The position numbers and the translations under genes were made by a program. From positions 1-64,000 of the forward strand of contig CAMNTM010000001.1 in the NCBI GenBank assembly GCA_946558465.1: a DNA stretch of 64,000 nucleotides, written 5' to 3'. Below the pieces are notes generated by a model, which saw nothing but the letters and a program-made list of their open reading frames with translations, was not told the origin of the DNA and did not search any database. Within the stretch, counting starts at the first letter, position 1, and each line of letters begins with the position of its first letter. Positions 35,271-44,435 of the stretch are shown here, one piece after another. This DNA comes from an uncultured Lachnospiraceae bacterium. Lineage in GTDB: Bacteria > Bacillota > Clostridia > Lachnospirales > Lachnospiraceae.

Positions 35271-35323
35271 TAAAAATCGCTCCTTTCTTCCTGCCACATT
35301 TATTTGTTTTGGAATACAATTAA

Positions 35324-35352
35324 ATTATAGCAAGGGCAGTATTCAATTACAC
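35324..35352 (-). promoter_or_regulatory. Probable BceR-dependent bceAB promoter
   Basis: A perfect TATAAT (35324-35329, minus strand) sits about 55 bases before the bceA start. The -35 position at 17 bases (GTGTAA) is poor, as expected for an activator-dependent promoter. No operator could be assigned with confidence. Confidence 0.4.
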
Positions 35353-35379
35353 TTACAGTTTTGAAAGTAAACAGAGAGT

Positions 35380-35436
35380 AAAAGAGCCGTGATAATGCAG
35401 GTCACAATTCTGTGAAGCATTTCCACGACCCTTTTA
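35380..35436 (-). terminator. Long bipartite terminator
   Basis: AAAAGGGTCGTGG pairs with CACGGCTCTTTT over a branch that itself has a TCACA/TGTGA hairpin. It directly follows the stop of the 76-residue gene and shields the bce operon from upstream transcription. Confidence 0.7.
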
Positions 35437-35667
35437 TTATAATTTTACCTTTGTCTTTTTCGTAATGGTATAAATGTATTCCTCTGGTGTAGGGCGTTTA
35501 TTTCCAAAATACTTTTTAAAATTTGCCTGCACTTTTGGGTCGTTACTGTTCATAGCTTCATCAATCGTTGCTTCAATATCCGCCCGAACATCAGCCAATG
35601 ATACACCGCCAGCTTTTGCACCAGCTTTCAATGCTTTTTTTATATCTCGCTTTTTAAGTCCTAGCAT
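35437..35667 (-). CDS. Small helical protein, Spo0A C-terminal-like (weak)
   Basis: A 76-residue basic protein, not firmly recognised. The stretch from IEATIDEAM to [12 protein letters not shown] resembles the end of the Spo0A DNA-binding domain, where a family block reads FGYT with KPTNSEFI; the N-terminal part needed for a full effector domain is missing. The ATG has AGGAAA upstream. It is the last gene of the Xre cassette, 31 bases past the preceding stop, and could be a small regulator. Confidence 0.5.
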   Translation of the reverse strand: MLGLKKRDIKKALKAGAKAGGVSLADVRADIEATIDEAMNSNDPKVQANFKKYFGNKRPTPEEYIYTITKKTKVKL

Positions 35668-35698
35668 AGTATTTCCTCATCACAATTTAGCGAATGTT

Positions 35699-36124
35699 TT
35701 AAAAATGTTTTTCAAAATGTTTATACAGAACAATCCCTAAAAATGTTTGCAGTAGGAATAACCCAAAGATAACTCCCATAATCCATGCTTCCACATGAAG
35801 TAATGCAAGGACAAAAGCAACAAACAAGTAAACAAAAATCATTAACTGATACACTAAAGAACCAGCTTTCATTCTTAAAAATATTTTTCTTTCATCAACA
35901 CTATTGATGTGATTTTCTCTATTTATACTTTCCAACTTTTCTTTATTTTTTGGCATTTCATAATAACAGATTTTAAATAATTGAATACATGAAGCAAAAG
36001 CTAAACCAAGCCCTATTGCATAAAAAAGTGTAGAGTAATAGTCAGTATCAATAACGAAATATCCAAAACATATAAAGATTATGCCTATAATAATTTCAAT
36101 GATAAATGGTAATTTTTTCTTCAT
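35699..36124 (-). CDS. Membrane protein of the Xre cassette
   Basis: A 141-residue protein with four hydrophobic segments (about 5-22, 27-45, 86-106, 111-130). Between the second and third is a charged cytoplasmic segment with NSVDERKIFLRMKAGS. No enzyme motif. It follows the DUF2178-like gene by 23 bases, and AGGTGG precedes the ATG at 36124. The small HTH/membrane gene combination is common in clostridial mobile elements; the job is unknown. Confidence 0.68.
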   Translation of the reverse strand: MKKKLPFIIEIIIGIIFICFGYFVIDTDYYSTLFYAIGLGLAFASCIQLFKICYYEMPKNKEKLESINRENHINSVDERKIFLRMKAGSLVYQLMIFVYLFVAFVLALLHVEAWIMGVIFGLFLLQTFLGIVLYKHFEKHF

Positions 36125-36147
36125 TGTTAATTCCACCTTTCAAAAGA

Positions 36148-36561
36148 CTACATTTTCTTATCTAAATAACGAGCTGTTATAACCCATGTGATTTGTCCGA
36201 TAGCAATAACTCCTACTATCGAAAAAAATACAACTTTACTCATATATCCCATAAAGATAAGAGCAAATAATACAAGAACCAATAATGTAAGTGTTACTTT
36301 GTAAGCATTCGCAAGAGAAGCATTAGTAATTGCGATATTTCTTTCATCATTTTCTAATATTTGCATTTCTTTTGTCGGCTTACTGAATATATCACACCCC
36401 ATTAAAATCAATATTATTCCAATAAGTGTTGTACCATAGACAACCAAATCTGGACGAGGTACAGGTAATAGTTGATGTACTCCTAAACCATAAGTTAGTA
36501 AACCACCTAAAAGAACTATTACACCGACAAATAATTCTACTTTTTGTATCTTATGCTTCAT
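36148..36561 (-). CDS. DUF2178-like membrane protein
   Basis: A 137-residue membrane protein with four hydrophobic spans. The central ENDERNIAITN segment is the family hallmark of DUF2178-like proteins, which usually travel with a small Xre repressor, as here. Its start overlaps the stop of the Xre gene by 4 bases, so they are coupled. Confidence 0.75.
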   Translation of the reverse strand: MKHKIQKVELFVGVIVLLGGLLTYGLGVHQLLPVPRPDLVVYGTTLIGIILILMGCDIFSKPTKEMQILENDERNIAITNASLANAYKVTLTLLVLVLFALIFMGYMSKVVFFSIVGVIAIGQITWVITARYLDKKM

Positions 36562-36761
36562 TTACTTTCCTCCTCATAAATAAAAATTTCTTCAATGCTC
36601 ATTTGAAAGTACCTTGCAATTTTAAAGGCTAACATAATAGAGGGATTGTATCGTCCATTTTCTAAAGAGCCTATTGTTTGACGAGATACTTCAAGAGCAG
36701 TCGCTAAATCTTCTTGTTTAATACCTCTTTGTTTTCGTAATTCTTCTAAACGATTTTTCAC
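36558..36761 (-). CDS. Small Xre-family repressor
   Basis: A 67-residue helix-turn-helix regulator almost wholly made of the DNA-binding domain: RLEELRKQRGIKQEDLATAL, then VSRQTIGSLENGRYNPS. The start is a GTG at 36761 with AGGGG 6 bases upstream; longer frames run into the operator. Similar proteins repress their own operon. The palindrome and promoter just upstream fit autoregulation. Confidence 0.85.
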   Translation of the reverse strand: MKNRLEELRKQRGIKQEDLATALEVSRQTIGSLENGRYNPSIMLAFKIARYFQMSIEEIFIYEEESK

Positions 36762-36785
36762 AACATACCCCTTTCTTGAACGAAT

Positions 36786-36842
36786 GGAAAGTTTACTTTC
36801 CTTTTCTAATCTTATGATACTCCTGCGAGCAAAGAATGTCAA
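36786..36842 (-). promoter_or_regulatory. Promoter and palindromic operator of the Xre cassette
   Basis: TTGACA (36837-36842) and TATCAT (36814-36819) are 17 bases apart on the minus strand. Just downstream, GGAAAGT-TT-ACTTTCC (36786-36801) is a perfect 7-bp inverted repeat placed where bound repressor would block elongation or initiation. Confidence 0.72.
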
Positions 36843-36861
36843 GCAAACTTTCTATGTTTTA

Positions 36862-37773
36862 TTATCCTACAATCTTCCAGTTGCTATCTTTTTGTAACAC
36901 AAGCTCATATTGTGATACCTGTGTAGCCTTTGTCTGATTATCAAGAAATTTTACCGCTACCTTGACTTTCACATTGTCCCCGTCCTTTGTAAAGATAGGG
37001 TTTACCAGTTCAGAATAAAGGTAGTCCCTGCCGATAGGCTCAATCACATTTCCCGATACATAATAGGCAAGTTCTTTTTCTGTGGCTGTGGGATAGAGCT
37101 TAAAGAATGTTTCCAGAAATGCGGTAGCGTCGTTTACGGTATCAGCGTCTACACTTTCGTCTGCTTCTGATGTCTTAGGCTCATAGTCTGATTTTTCGAT
37201 TGCTGGTGCAAGGGTAGGGTTCTGAACGATTACCATATCCCCGTCAGCGTCCACATGGACTTTTACTATATAGGTTGCTTTCACATTGCTTGTCTGTTCT
37301 CCCTCTTTTATCTGCTGATCTACTTCGTAGGTAGCAGAAAAAGTGTCCGTTCCCGATTGTTCGATACTCCATACAATCACATTTGTAGCTGTGGAGCTGG
37401 TCGGTATATCGGTTCTAATGGTATCAACATTCAAGTCCTGCAATTCCTTTGTCAGATAACCGTTGATTGCCTGCGTCCTTGCTTCGATAGCTTCTTTGCT
37501 GTTATCCCATGTGTAATAGGACTTCGCAAAGTTCTTCACGAAATTTTCAATCCCGTTGGTGTCCTGCAAGCGAAGTTCAATGATTTCTTTTTCATGGGTG
37601 GTGTGCTGGTCGATAGCAGTAAAATTCTTATATACCCCAAAGCTCACGCTTGCGATAAGCACCACCCACAACGCAATCACGGTTTTCTTATGCGTGCCTA
37701 CCTTAACAGTACGCACCTTTTTTTCTTTTGGTTTTTTGAGAGTTTCTGTCTGTTTCTTATTCTTCTTAAACAT
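36862..37773 (-). CDS. Conjugal transfer protein TcpC (Orf13/ConB-like)
   Basis: A 303-residue bitopic membrane protein of the transfer channel, VirB8-like in fold. A basic cytoplasmic N-terminus (1-30) is followed by one span (about 30-50) and an outside region with two NTF2-like domains (about 60-180 and 200-303). The ATG at 37773 is chosen over a TTG three codons earlier. It is the last gene of the conjugation operon. Confidence 0.88.
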   Translation of the reverse strand: MFKKNKKQTETLKKPKEKKVRTVKVGTHKKTVIALWVVLIASVSFGVYKNFTAIDQHTTHEKEIIELRLQDTNGIENFVKNFAKSYYTWDNSKEAIEARTQAINGYLTKELQDLNVDTIRTDIPTSSTATNVIVWSIEQSGTDTFSATYEVDQQIKEGEQTSNVKATYIVKVHVDADGDMVIVQNPTLAPAIEKSDYEPKTSEADESVDADTVNDATAFLETFFKLYPTATEKELAYYVSGNVIEPIGRDYLYSELVNPIFTKDGDNVKVKVAVKFLDNQTKATQVSQYELVLQKDSNWKIVG

Positions 37774-37789
37774 ATTTTTCAAGTCCTTT

Positions 37790-38797
37790 CTATTGTTTTA
37801 CTCGTCCTGCACCGATTAAGTGCTGTTGCCAGTAACTACTACTTAGGTCTGCATATCCTATCGGGTCGCCTGCATGGTACATCTGATTATTTCCTACATA
37901 AATGCCGACGTGGGTTACATACGAACCAGCGTTATAGGTAGAATGGAAAAACACCAAGTCCCCAGCCTTTGCCTGCGAGAGTGGAAGATGTTGGGTAGCG
38001 TCATATTGTGCTTGTGCTGTTCTCGGTAAGGAGATACCAGCTTTTCCATAGCACCATTGCACAAGTCCGCTACAATCAAAGGAAGTGTTCGGGTTACTGC
38101 CACCATACACATACTTCCAGCCTTGATATTTCAACGCTTCATTCATTACCTTTTGTGCCAGTTCTCCCGATACCTGCGGAACTGCTAAATACTGATTGAC
38201 TAATTCCACATAGAACATATTTCCATAGCCATACCGCCAGCCCCCATTCTTCGCAACGGCTATCGGGTTGGTGTAGGTTACTTTCTTTCCACCTGATTTC
38301 TCACGGGCAAAATTTTCCGCAAGGTTAAAGGTGTGCTTTTTTCCTTTTCCTGCCACATAGCCCACATAGCCACCGCCATAGTTATAGGACTGTATCGCTA
38401 CATTCAAGTCGTCGATACCTTGATTTTTGCAGGAAGAAAGCAGGGACGCAAAATACTTACACCCCTGCTTGATTGAGCTTTCCGTATCTAAAGAGTTAGG
38501 CGGTAGTCCCAGACTTTCCGAACTCTGCATAACATCTTCTGCCGTACCGCCACTTTCTACTTGAATAATAGCCAGCAATACATTGACATACTCGGAGATA
38601 CCGTATTCTCTGGCGTATTTTTCTACCATAGGCTGATGTTTCAAGACTTCTGCGGATAAATTCATACCCGTAATGCCAGAAGAAAAATTGCTGTTCTCGT
38701 CGTCGCTGTCCGCACTAATCAAGACACCAAAGAAAAGCACCAGAGAAAAGAGGATAGGAAACAGAGTGCCAATGATAGCGATATGTTTCAGTTTCAT
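37790..38797 (-). CDS. Bifunctional cell-wall hydrolase (CwlT/Orf14-like)
   Basis: A 335-residue two-domain hydrolase that opens peptidoglycan for the transfer machine. After an N-terminal membrane anchor (about 5-28), a lysozyme/soluble transglycosylase-like domain spans about 60-195 (VNVLLAIIQVESGG with the catalytic Glu, and AIQSYNYGGGYVGYV). The C-terminal NlpC/P60 peptidase (215-335) has FDCSGLVQWCYG with the catalytic Cys, THVGIYVGNNQMYHAG with the His. It overlaps the VirB6-like gene by 4 bases. Confidence 0.92.
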   Translation of the reverse strand: MKLKHIAIIGTLFPILFSLVLFFGVLISADSDDENSNFSSGITGMNLSAEVLKHQPMVEKYAREYGISEYVNVLLAIIQVESGGTAEDVMQSSESLGLPPNSLDTESSIKQGCKYFASLLSSCKNQGIDDLNVAIQSYNYGGGYVGYVAGKGKKHTFNLAENFAREKSGGKKVTYTNPIAVAKNGGWRYGYGNMFYVELVNQYLAVPQVSGELAQKVMNEALKYQGWKYVYGGSNPNTSFDCSGLVQWCYGKAGISLPRTAQAQYDATQHLPLSQAKAGDLVFFHSTYNAGSYVTHVGIYVGNNQMYHAGDPIGYADLSSSYWQQHLIGAGRVKQ

Positions 38798-40980
38798 TTT
38801 TTCTTCTGTCCTTTCTTCATCACAAGGTTACGAGTTTTCTCTGTTGTCTGCTGGTTCTTTTGGACGCTCTGCGTCTGCTGAACCTTTGTCCTGTGGTCTT
38901 TTGTGTAATTCTGGCGTGTTTCCTGCGATACCACTTTTTCTACATTCTGCCTATGTACTGGCTGTGCAGGTTGGGTCGCTTTCTTATCAGAAGCACCAGA
39001 AGATAACGGACGCTCTTTGATAACATTTGCCTTGACTGGCTCACTTGCTTTTGAAGTGGTCGCTGTGGCAGGACGTTTGATTTCCTGCATTTTTTCCGCA
39101 CTCGTCTTTGAAGCTGTGGCTGGTCGCTCATGGGGACGGGTAGCTCCCGTTGTCGCTGATCCGTCAGCCTTTCGCTGTGCCTGCCTTGCTTCTTGTGCCT
39201 TTTGAAGCTCCATACGTTTGTCAGCGATATTCTGTCTATGCTGTTCCTGCTTTTCCAAACGTCCCATCTGTCTGGACTGCTGTTCCTGCACCATGCCACG
39301 CTTAAAGTCGGACACGCTGGACTTTGCCTTTTCCTTTGCGGAATACACCGCATAAGCGGTCTGTGTCGGCATATCCTTGATATTTTCTTTGACAGCATTT
39401 GCCTTGTCTTTCACTTTATTTTTTGTATCTAAGACAGCACCCACCTTTGAGCCTGCACGTTGTCCCATGCTGGAAGATGTATTACCCCGACTGTCTTTTG
39501 TAGCTGTGTTCCTTGTCGGTTTTCTGTTTGAAATCGTGCTACCTGCCACCGCACCAGCAACACCGCCAGCAGTAACCGCACCAGCAAGCCGTCTTTCCAT
39601 ACGCCTAGCCCTATGTGCCAAGTATAGATATGGTCTGCGGAATATCCTGCGTCCCATGCTTTGACTGTCGTTAGCGTTCAAAGAGAACATACTCATTAAA
39701 TCGCCCAGCTTCATATAAATACCAGCGAAACATACTATCTGCAAGAACGCTACCATAAAAAACGGATAGTCCGTGGAGATGTTATAAAACATACTGGAAA
39801 TGCTGAACGCCACCGTTACAATGAGCGTTATTCCTGCCCGTGTCATTATGGTATTAAACACCCTCACGATTGCCTGCTTTGCCATGCTTTCATAGCTCGG
39901 TATCATGGAAAGTAGAAAGCTGATAGGTAAAAACATTGCAAAGATAATAAAAAGTATCTGGCTGAACAACATCATACCCGTAAGCAAGAATACAAATATC
40001 GTGATACCTAAGTTGAAGAACAGTAGGAAGAACACCATACCTAAACGGTTTACGACCTGCGGTATCGTCAGATTGTTGTTGTCGTTGTCCTCGATTTCTG
40101 TTTTCACGACTTCCTCTCTGGTTTTCCCGTCCTCGTCCTCTGGACTTGCCGATACAAGAGCTTCTACACGGTCTGTCCCGATTTCCTCTGCGTTGCTGTT
40201 GCCAAATTGCAGAAGTAGCCACGGCTGTTCCACTTGAATAGAAAATAAGCTGTCCCGTATCAAGTCTACGCTGTCCTTGCCCTCGCTGTCAGAGTTTGGG
40301 AGCATGATTTTTGTTCCCAAGTCAAGTGAAGCGGTACTGATGTCTGATGAAAACTCATTTATCTTCTTGATGTAATCGGGAGCGTAGGCAATAAACGAAG
40401 CGGACAGCACGAACACCACCACAAAGTTGATAACAGCGTGAAGTGCCTTGCTGGTTTCTCTTTTTATCAGTCCCGTATAGGCAACATAAAGTCCCACCAC
40501 CAAGATAATGAGAAGCAGGAAACCAACATAGAAGCCAGAGCTGGAAAAACCGTTCTGTGTTACGCCTGCAAGGGTCTGTATGCTCTTTCCGATACTGTCT
40601 GCCATATCGTTGATGAAGTCCAGCTTATAGGCTTCCTGCACCACATAACCCGTGGCATTGCTTAAATAAAGGCTTATCGTCCAGACAAAGTTGGTAATGC
40701 AGTAAAGCCCGTACTGCACCGATTTCCCGATACCGTCCAGCCAGTTCCACGGAAACCACGACCAGCTATTATCCACATAAAAATCAAGCTGGTAGTTGGA
40801 AAGGGGATATTTTGAATATAGATTTTCTGCGTTTATGGTATCGTCCACAAGCCCCGTCGCATGAGCCACCGTCCCCAGAAGTGAAAGCAGGATAAGGGAG
40901 AGTGCCACCACGAACAGAGCCATTTTGAGAAAGTGGAAAATCTTCTTTTTTGTGAACACACCTTTTATCCTTTCTTTCAT
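38794..40980 (-). CDS. VirB6-like polytopic transfer protein (Orf15/ConG-like)
   Basis: A 728-residue membrane protein. A signal-like helix (about 18-38) and several spans in 70-450 form the channel platform. The C-terminal 250 residues are hydrophilic, basic and Gln/Lys/Thr-rich and are predicted to be cytoplasmic. The start is the ATG sharing bases with the VirB4 stop (TGATG). Length and order match Tn916 Orf15. Confidence 0.88.
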   Translation of the reverse strand: MKERIKGVFTKKKIFHFLKMALFVVALSLILLSLLGTVAHATGLVDDTINAENLYSKYPLSNYQLDFYVDNSWSWFPWNWLDGIGKSVQYGLYCITNFVWTISLYLSNATGYVVQEAYKLDFINDMADSIGKSIQTLAGVTQNGFSSSGFYVGFLLLIILVVGLYVAYTGLIKRETSKALHAVINFVVVFVLSASFIAYAPDYIKKINEFSSDISTASLDLGTKIMLPNSDSEGKDSVDLIRDSLFSIQVEQPWLLLQFGNSNAEEIGTDRVEALVSASPEDEDGKTREEVVKTEIEDNDNNNLTIPQVVNRLGMVFFLLFFNLGITIFVFLLTGMMLFSQILFIIFAMFLPISFLLSMIPSYESMAKQAIVRVFNTIMTRAGITLIVTVAFSISSMFYNISTDYPFFMVAFLQIVCFAGIYMKLGDLMSMFSLNANDSQSMGRRIFRRPYLYLAHRARRMERRLAGAVTAGGVAGAVAGSTISNRKPTRNTATKDSRGNTSSSMGQRAGSKVGAVLDTKNKVKDKANAVKENIKDMPTQTAYAVYSAKEKAKSSVSDFKRGMVQEQQSRQMGRLEKQEQHRQNIADKRMELQKAQEARQAQRKADGSATTGATRPHERPATASKTSAEKMQEIKRPATATTSKASEPVKANVIKERPLSSGASDKKATQPAQPVHRQNVEKVVSQETRQNYTKDHRTKVQQTQSVQKNQQTTEKTRNLVMKKGQKKK

Positions 40981-43430
40981 CACTCCACCTCATTTCTCTG
41001 TACGGGCGGTCTGGTATCAAAGGCGTGTAGCAGTTCTTCAAAGACGGGGTGTATCTGTACTACACCGACACGCCCGTATAAGTCCTGCAATAAGCATTGT
41101 CCGTTCTCCAAATCACGCAAGCGTTTCTGGTTATTTTCGTCGTCCTTGTCAATGCCGAAAAATTCTAAGGTCTGCTTTATCTCGTTGATGTCGGTACTAC
41201 GAAAGGCAAACTTCAAGCCGATATTGTTTTTCAGACTTTCCTTTGACACGTCGCCAGAGGATTGTGTAACGAAATAAACGCCTGCCTGCATAGCTCGTCC
41301 AGCACGAACCAGCTTATTTGATAAGGTTTCGCCTTGTGCCACGTTTAAGAACGCCCACGCTTCGTCAAGGTCTACAATCTTAAAAATACTTCTGTCCGAA
41401 TGGATAAAATCAAGGGCAAAGGTACTAATCACAATCAGCATAGACACCGACAATAATTCAATGGTCGTGTATTCCTCAAAGGTCGTGTCCTTATCTGGTA
41501 ATACTAAGTCCGCTACTTGAATGATATTGAGCTGGTTATCCAGACTGATAGCATTTTCCACCGTACCGTCCGAAAACAGCAGGTGTGCAAAATCGTAGTC
41601 CGTGAAACTGTCTATATGGTCTGCGATATTTCTTGATATGGGTGTATCTTCACGGCGTAACTCGTCTATCACATGGAGCAAGCCCCGACTGTCGCTCTGG
41701 GTAACGGAACGCACCGCTTTTCGTAAAACAGGGAATTTTTCGCCGTCCCTAGAGGAAATACCCGTAAGGAATGTTAAAATGTCGATTGCCAGACTTTCAG
41801 CGTCTTTTACATTCTTCATAATCACGAATGGGTCAAGAAGTCCTGCATTGTCCTTGTCGCTGGTAAGATTTACAATATTGATTTCATGGGCGATTTCTGG
41901 AAGTGTTTCTTTCCAGTTTCCACGCTCTGATTTTGGGTCTAAGATAACCGCTTGTCCCCCAAAAAGAACCGAATAATACACCAGAAGATTGTTGCAGAAT
42001 GACTTTCCACCGCCAAGCGAACCGACAAAAGCAGACGCAAGGGCATTTGTAACTGTGCCTTTTACACCCTGCGAAGCTAAAGACGGTTGCAGGTACACAT
42101 TTCTTCCCGTATCAACGGAATAGCCCATATAGATACCCGTGTTTTCCCCTAACTGCTGTGTTGCACCAAAGCCAAGCCCAGCTAAAAAATCTGATTTTAC
42201 ATACTGCACATAGTCATTGATATATCGCTTACTGGCAGGAAGAAATTCAGAATGAAACCCTAGCATATCCCCAGCAGGACGCACCAGCTTTACATTCAAA
42301 TCGTCGTAAAAGTCCTTGACTTCATCACAACGGCGTTTCAGCTCGTCAAGATCGGGTGCAGACACCCGTATGACGTAGCTTAACTTATACATACTTTCTT
42401 TGCTCTGGTCTAAGTCCGTTTCCAGCTCGTCCACGCTGTCTAAAGCGTCCACCACATTTGAGCTGGTTTCACTTCCTGCTTGATAAGCGTGATTGTCAAG
42501 GTCTTTCAATTCCTTTTTCTTATTGCGGACGGTTGTTAATGCTTTGCGGTTCTCCACGATTTCTACATTCATAGAAGTATCAACGGGAAAGGTAAATTGC
42601 TGTTGCTGGAAATAGAAGATTTCACTTGACGGAAAATCAAGCTCGCCGACAATCGCATTGACGGTAAAATAGGACACATAGCTTTCCTTGTTCTCATGTT
42701 CCAATCTTAAATACCGCTGGCTTTCCTCAATCACACACCTTGTCGGACGGATAAGGTCGTAGTATTTTATCAGCGTTTCTTTCTTCAATTTCTTCTTTGG
42801 TAGCTGGTACTCATAATCTTCATAAGCGATACCGTCCCTGCCGTAAAGATGTTCCATGAGATACCCAAAATCATTGATTTCCAAGCGACGCACCTTAAAG
42901 CGACGGGAGATTTTATTTTCCAGTAACTTTTCCATTTTCATGTAACGGTTGATTTCATCATTCGGCATGGAAACAAAATCACTCATCAGCGTGTGGTTCA
43001 CTTCATGGAGAAATTCTGTGAACGTCAGCCACGCCGATTTTTTGATGTTCTTCAGATTGAGCTGTTCTTCCGTAACCATGAGCTTAAAGCCAAGAAAAAA
43101 GCGGTAGTCCACTTGATTGTCCCCAATCATAGATACTAACGCTTCGGTCTGTTCGTCTATCTTCTGATAGGCAACTTCCTTTAATTTTCCAGATACCAGC
43201 TTCTTTGATTGCTCCTGCATACTGCGGATTGAGCTTTCTGTGGCAATCTGCAAGGCATGAATTTTACCCTCACGGGACTGTGCGATTAGCTGTCGGAAAC
43301 TGTCATGCACGATAAATTTCTGCTCTGCGGATAAGAAAGAATAGTTGTACGGTATCAGCTCATAGTAGGCGAACACCTCATTGTCCTTGTTCCAGACAAG
43401 GTTATTGTCAATATATTTTATCGGGAACAT
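40980..43430 (-). CDS. VirB4-type transfer ATPase (Orf16/ConE)
   Basis: An 816-residue cytoplasmic ATPase that powers the mating channel. The P-loop GSLGGGKSFCNNLLV lies near residue 470 and the Walker B IVDLDEAWAFLN near 685, followed by the sensor QSSGDVSKESLKNNIGLKFAFR. The start overlaps the TcpE gene by 23 bases. Confidence 0.93.
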   Translation of the reverse strand: MFPIKYIDNNLVWNKDNEVFAYYELIPYNYSFLSAEQKFIVHDSFRQLIAQSREGKIHALQIATESSIRSMQEQSKKLVSGKLKEVAYQKIDEQTEALVSMIGDNQVDYRFFLGFKLMVTEEQLNLKNIKKSAWLTFTEFLHEVNHTLMSDFVSMPNDEINRYMKMEKLLENKISRRFKVRRLEINDFGYLMEHLYGRDGIAYEDYEYQLPKKKLKKETLIKYYDLIRPTRCVIEESQRYLRLEHENKESYVSYFTVNAIVGELDFPSSEIFYFQQQQFTFPVDTSMNVEIVENRKALTTVRNKKKELKDLDNHAYQAGSETSSNVVDALDSVDELETDLDQSKESMYKLSYVIRVSAPDLDELKRRCDEVKDFYDDLNVKLVRPAGDMLGFHSEFLPASKRYINDYVQYVKSDFLAGLGFGATQQLGENTGIYMGYSVDTGRNVYLQPSLASQGVKGTVTNALASAFVGSLGGGKSFCNNLLVYYSVLFGGQAVILDPKSERGNWKETLPEIAHEINIVNLTSDKDNAGLLDPFVIMKNVKDAESLAIDILTFLTGISSRDGEKFPVLRKAVRSVTQSDSRGLLHVIDELRREDTPISRNIADHIDSFTDYDFAHLLFSDGTVENAISLDNQLNIIQVADLVLPDKDTTFEEYTTIELLSVSMLIVISTFALDFIHSDRSIFKIVDLDEAWAFLNVAQGETLSNKLVRAGRAMQAGVYFVTQSSGDVSKESLKNNIGLKFAFRSTDINEIKQTLEFFGIDKDDENNQKRLRDLENGQCLLQDLYGRVGVVQIHPVFEELLHAFDTRPPVQRNEVE

Positions 43431-43806
43431 AGTTCACACTCCTTACTGCCGTGATTGTTTCATTGAATATCTGCTTATCCAGTTTTACGGCTTTTCCTGC
43501 ATAAGTGATTTTTGGTCGCAGGGCATAGGTTATCTGTGATTTCAAAAAGCTGTACGGCTTCTTTCCGTCAAAGGTTTTCTGCGACATAAACCAAGTGAGA
43601 GCAACGGGAATACCAAAGTATTTGAGAAATGCTCCCTCAATCATGGAAAGTGGGGGAATATCCCCAAACAGAATGATGATAAATTCTGTAATCACAAACC
43701 ATGTAATCTGTGTAAAGGTAACGGGAAAGGGTAAGTTAAAGTCATTGATTGCATACAAGACTTTTTCCACGTTCCAGATACCCGTATAAGATTTAATCTT
43801 TTTCAA
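43408..43806 (-). CDS. TcpE-family transfer membrane protein (Orf17/ConD)
   Basis: A 132-residue protein with two spans (about 34-48 and 60-75) and a C-terminal PYSFLKSQITYALRPK segment typical of the TcpE family. The start is TTG with AAGGAG 11 bases upstream; no nearer ATG serves. First gene of the block tcpE-virB4-virB6-cwlT-tcpC. Confidence 0.85.
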   Translation of the reverse strand: MKKIKSYTGIWNVEKVLYAINDFNLPFPVTFTQITWFVITEFIIILFGDIPPLSMIEGAFLKYFGIPVALTWFMSQKTFDGKKPYSFLKSQITYALRPKITYAGKAVKLDKQIFNETITAVRSVNYVPDKIY

Positions 43807-43831
43807 GTTCTTTCAGCTCCTTTCAAAATAG

Positions 43832-43862
43832 AAAAGGACAGCCATTTTCAGACTGTCCCTTA
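43832..43862 (-). terminator. Hairpin between ardA and the tcpE block
   Basis: GGACAG (43836-43841) and CTGTCC (43854-43859) form the core with AAG/CTT extensions and, on the minus strand, a T-rich end. A partial terminator or attenuator before the transfer genes. Confidence 0.65.
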
Positions 43863-43914
43863 AAAGAGAAATACGCTGTCAGTAGCAACAATGCTTGTCG
43901 CTGATCTTCCAGCG

Positions 43915-44418
43915 TTAATATGGTATCTCGCACATACCTCGGCTTGTTTCAACAAAGTAACCGCCCATATCCAAATCTCGCCCGTAGGCTTCATAGTCAA
44001 TGTAGTTCTGTAAGCTGGGTGGAATATCCCCAAGTGCCTGCAATTCGTCTATGTAGTAGTAGGCAACGTCTGTCATGGTTTCACAGTCTGGATAATAATA
44101 AATATCGTCCTTGTGTTCCACGACTTCTTCCAGCGTCCCGTAGTGGCTGATAAATTCGTCCAGACACTCTACGATATAGTCGGGAAGTTCCTCTATCATT
44201 TCATACATCTCATTGAGTTCTTCAATGGAAACATACTCGCCAATCGCAATGGGAAAGTTGTCGGTATCATGGATAGCGTATTCCTCATACTGTTCATTCA
44301 AGCCGATTTTTTCTTTCACATCTTCCTCGTCAATAGGAAACGTGAACCAAGCACCGACTAAATAGCCCTCATTGTATTTGCCAAGATTAGCAATGTAAAC
44401 CGCCATATCATCAATCAT
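43915..44418 (-). CDS. ardA: Antirestriction protein ArdA (Orf18-like)
   Basis: A 167-residue, very acidic DNA mimic that blocks type I restriction enzymes and so protects the incoming strand. VYIANLGKYNEG near 6-17 and the three-domain ArdA pattern (WFTFPIDEEDVKEKIG, HYGTLEEV, and YDYEAYGRDLDMGG-like end) are clear; the Asp/Glu-rich make-up mimics B-DNA. The ATG at 44418 follows AGGTGG. Confidence 0.93.
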   Translation of the reverse strand: MIDDMAVYIANLGKYNEGYLVGAWFTFPIDEEDVKEKIGLNEQYEEYAIHDTDNFPIAIGEYVSIEELNEMYEMIEELPDYIVECLDEFISHYGTLEEVVEHKDDIYYYPDCETMTDVAYYYIDELQALGDIPPSLQNYIDYEAYGRDLDMGGYFVETSRGMCEIPY

Positions 44419-44435
44419 AAGCACCACCTCATTTC

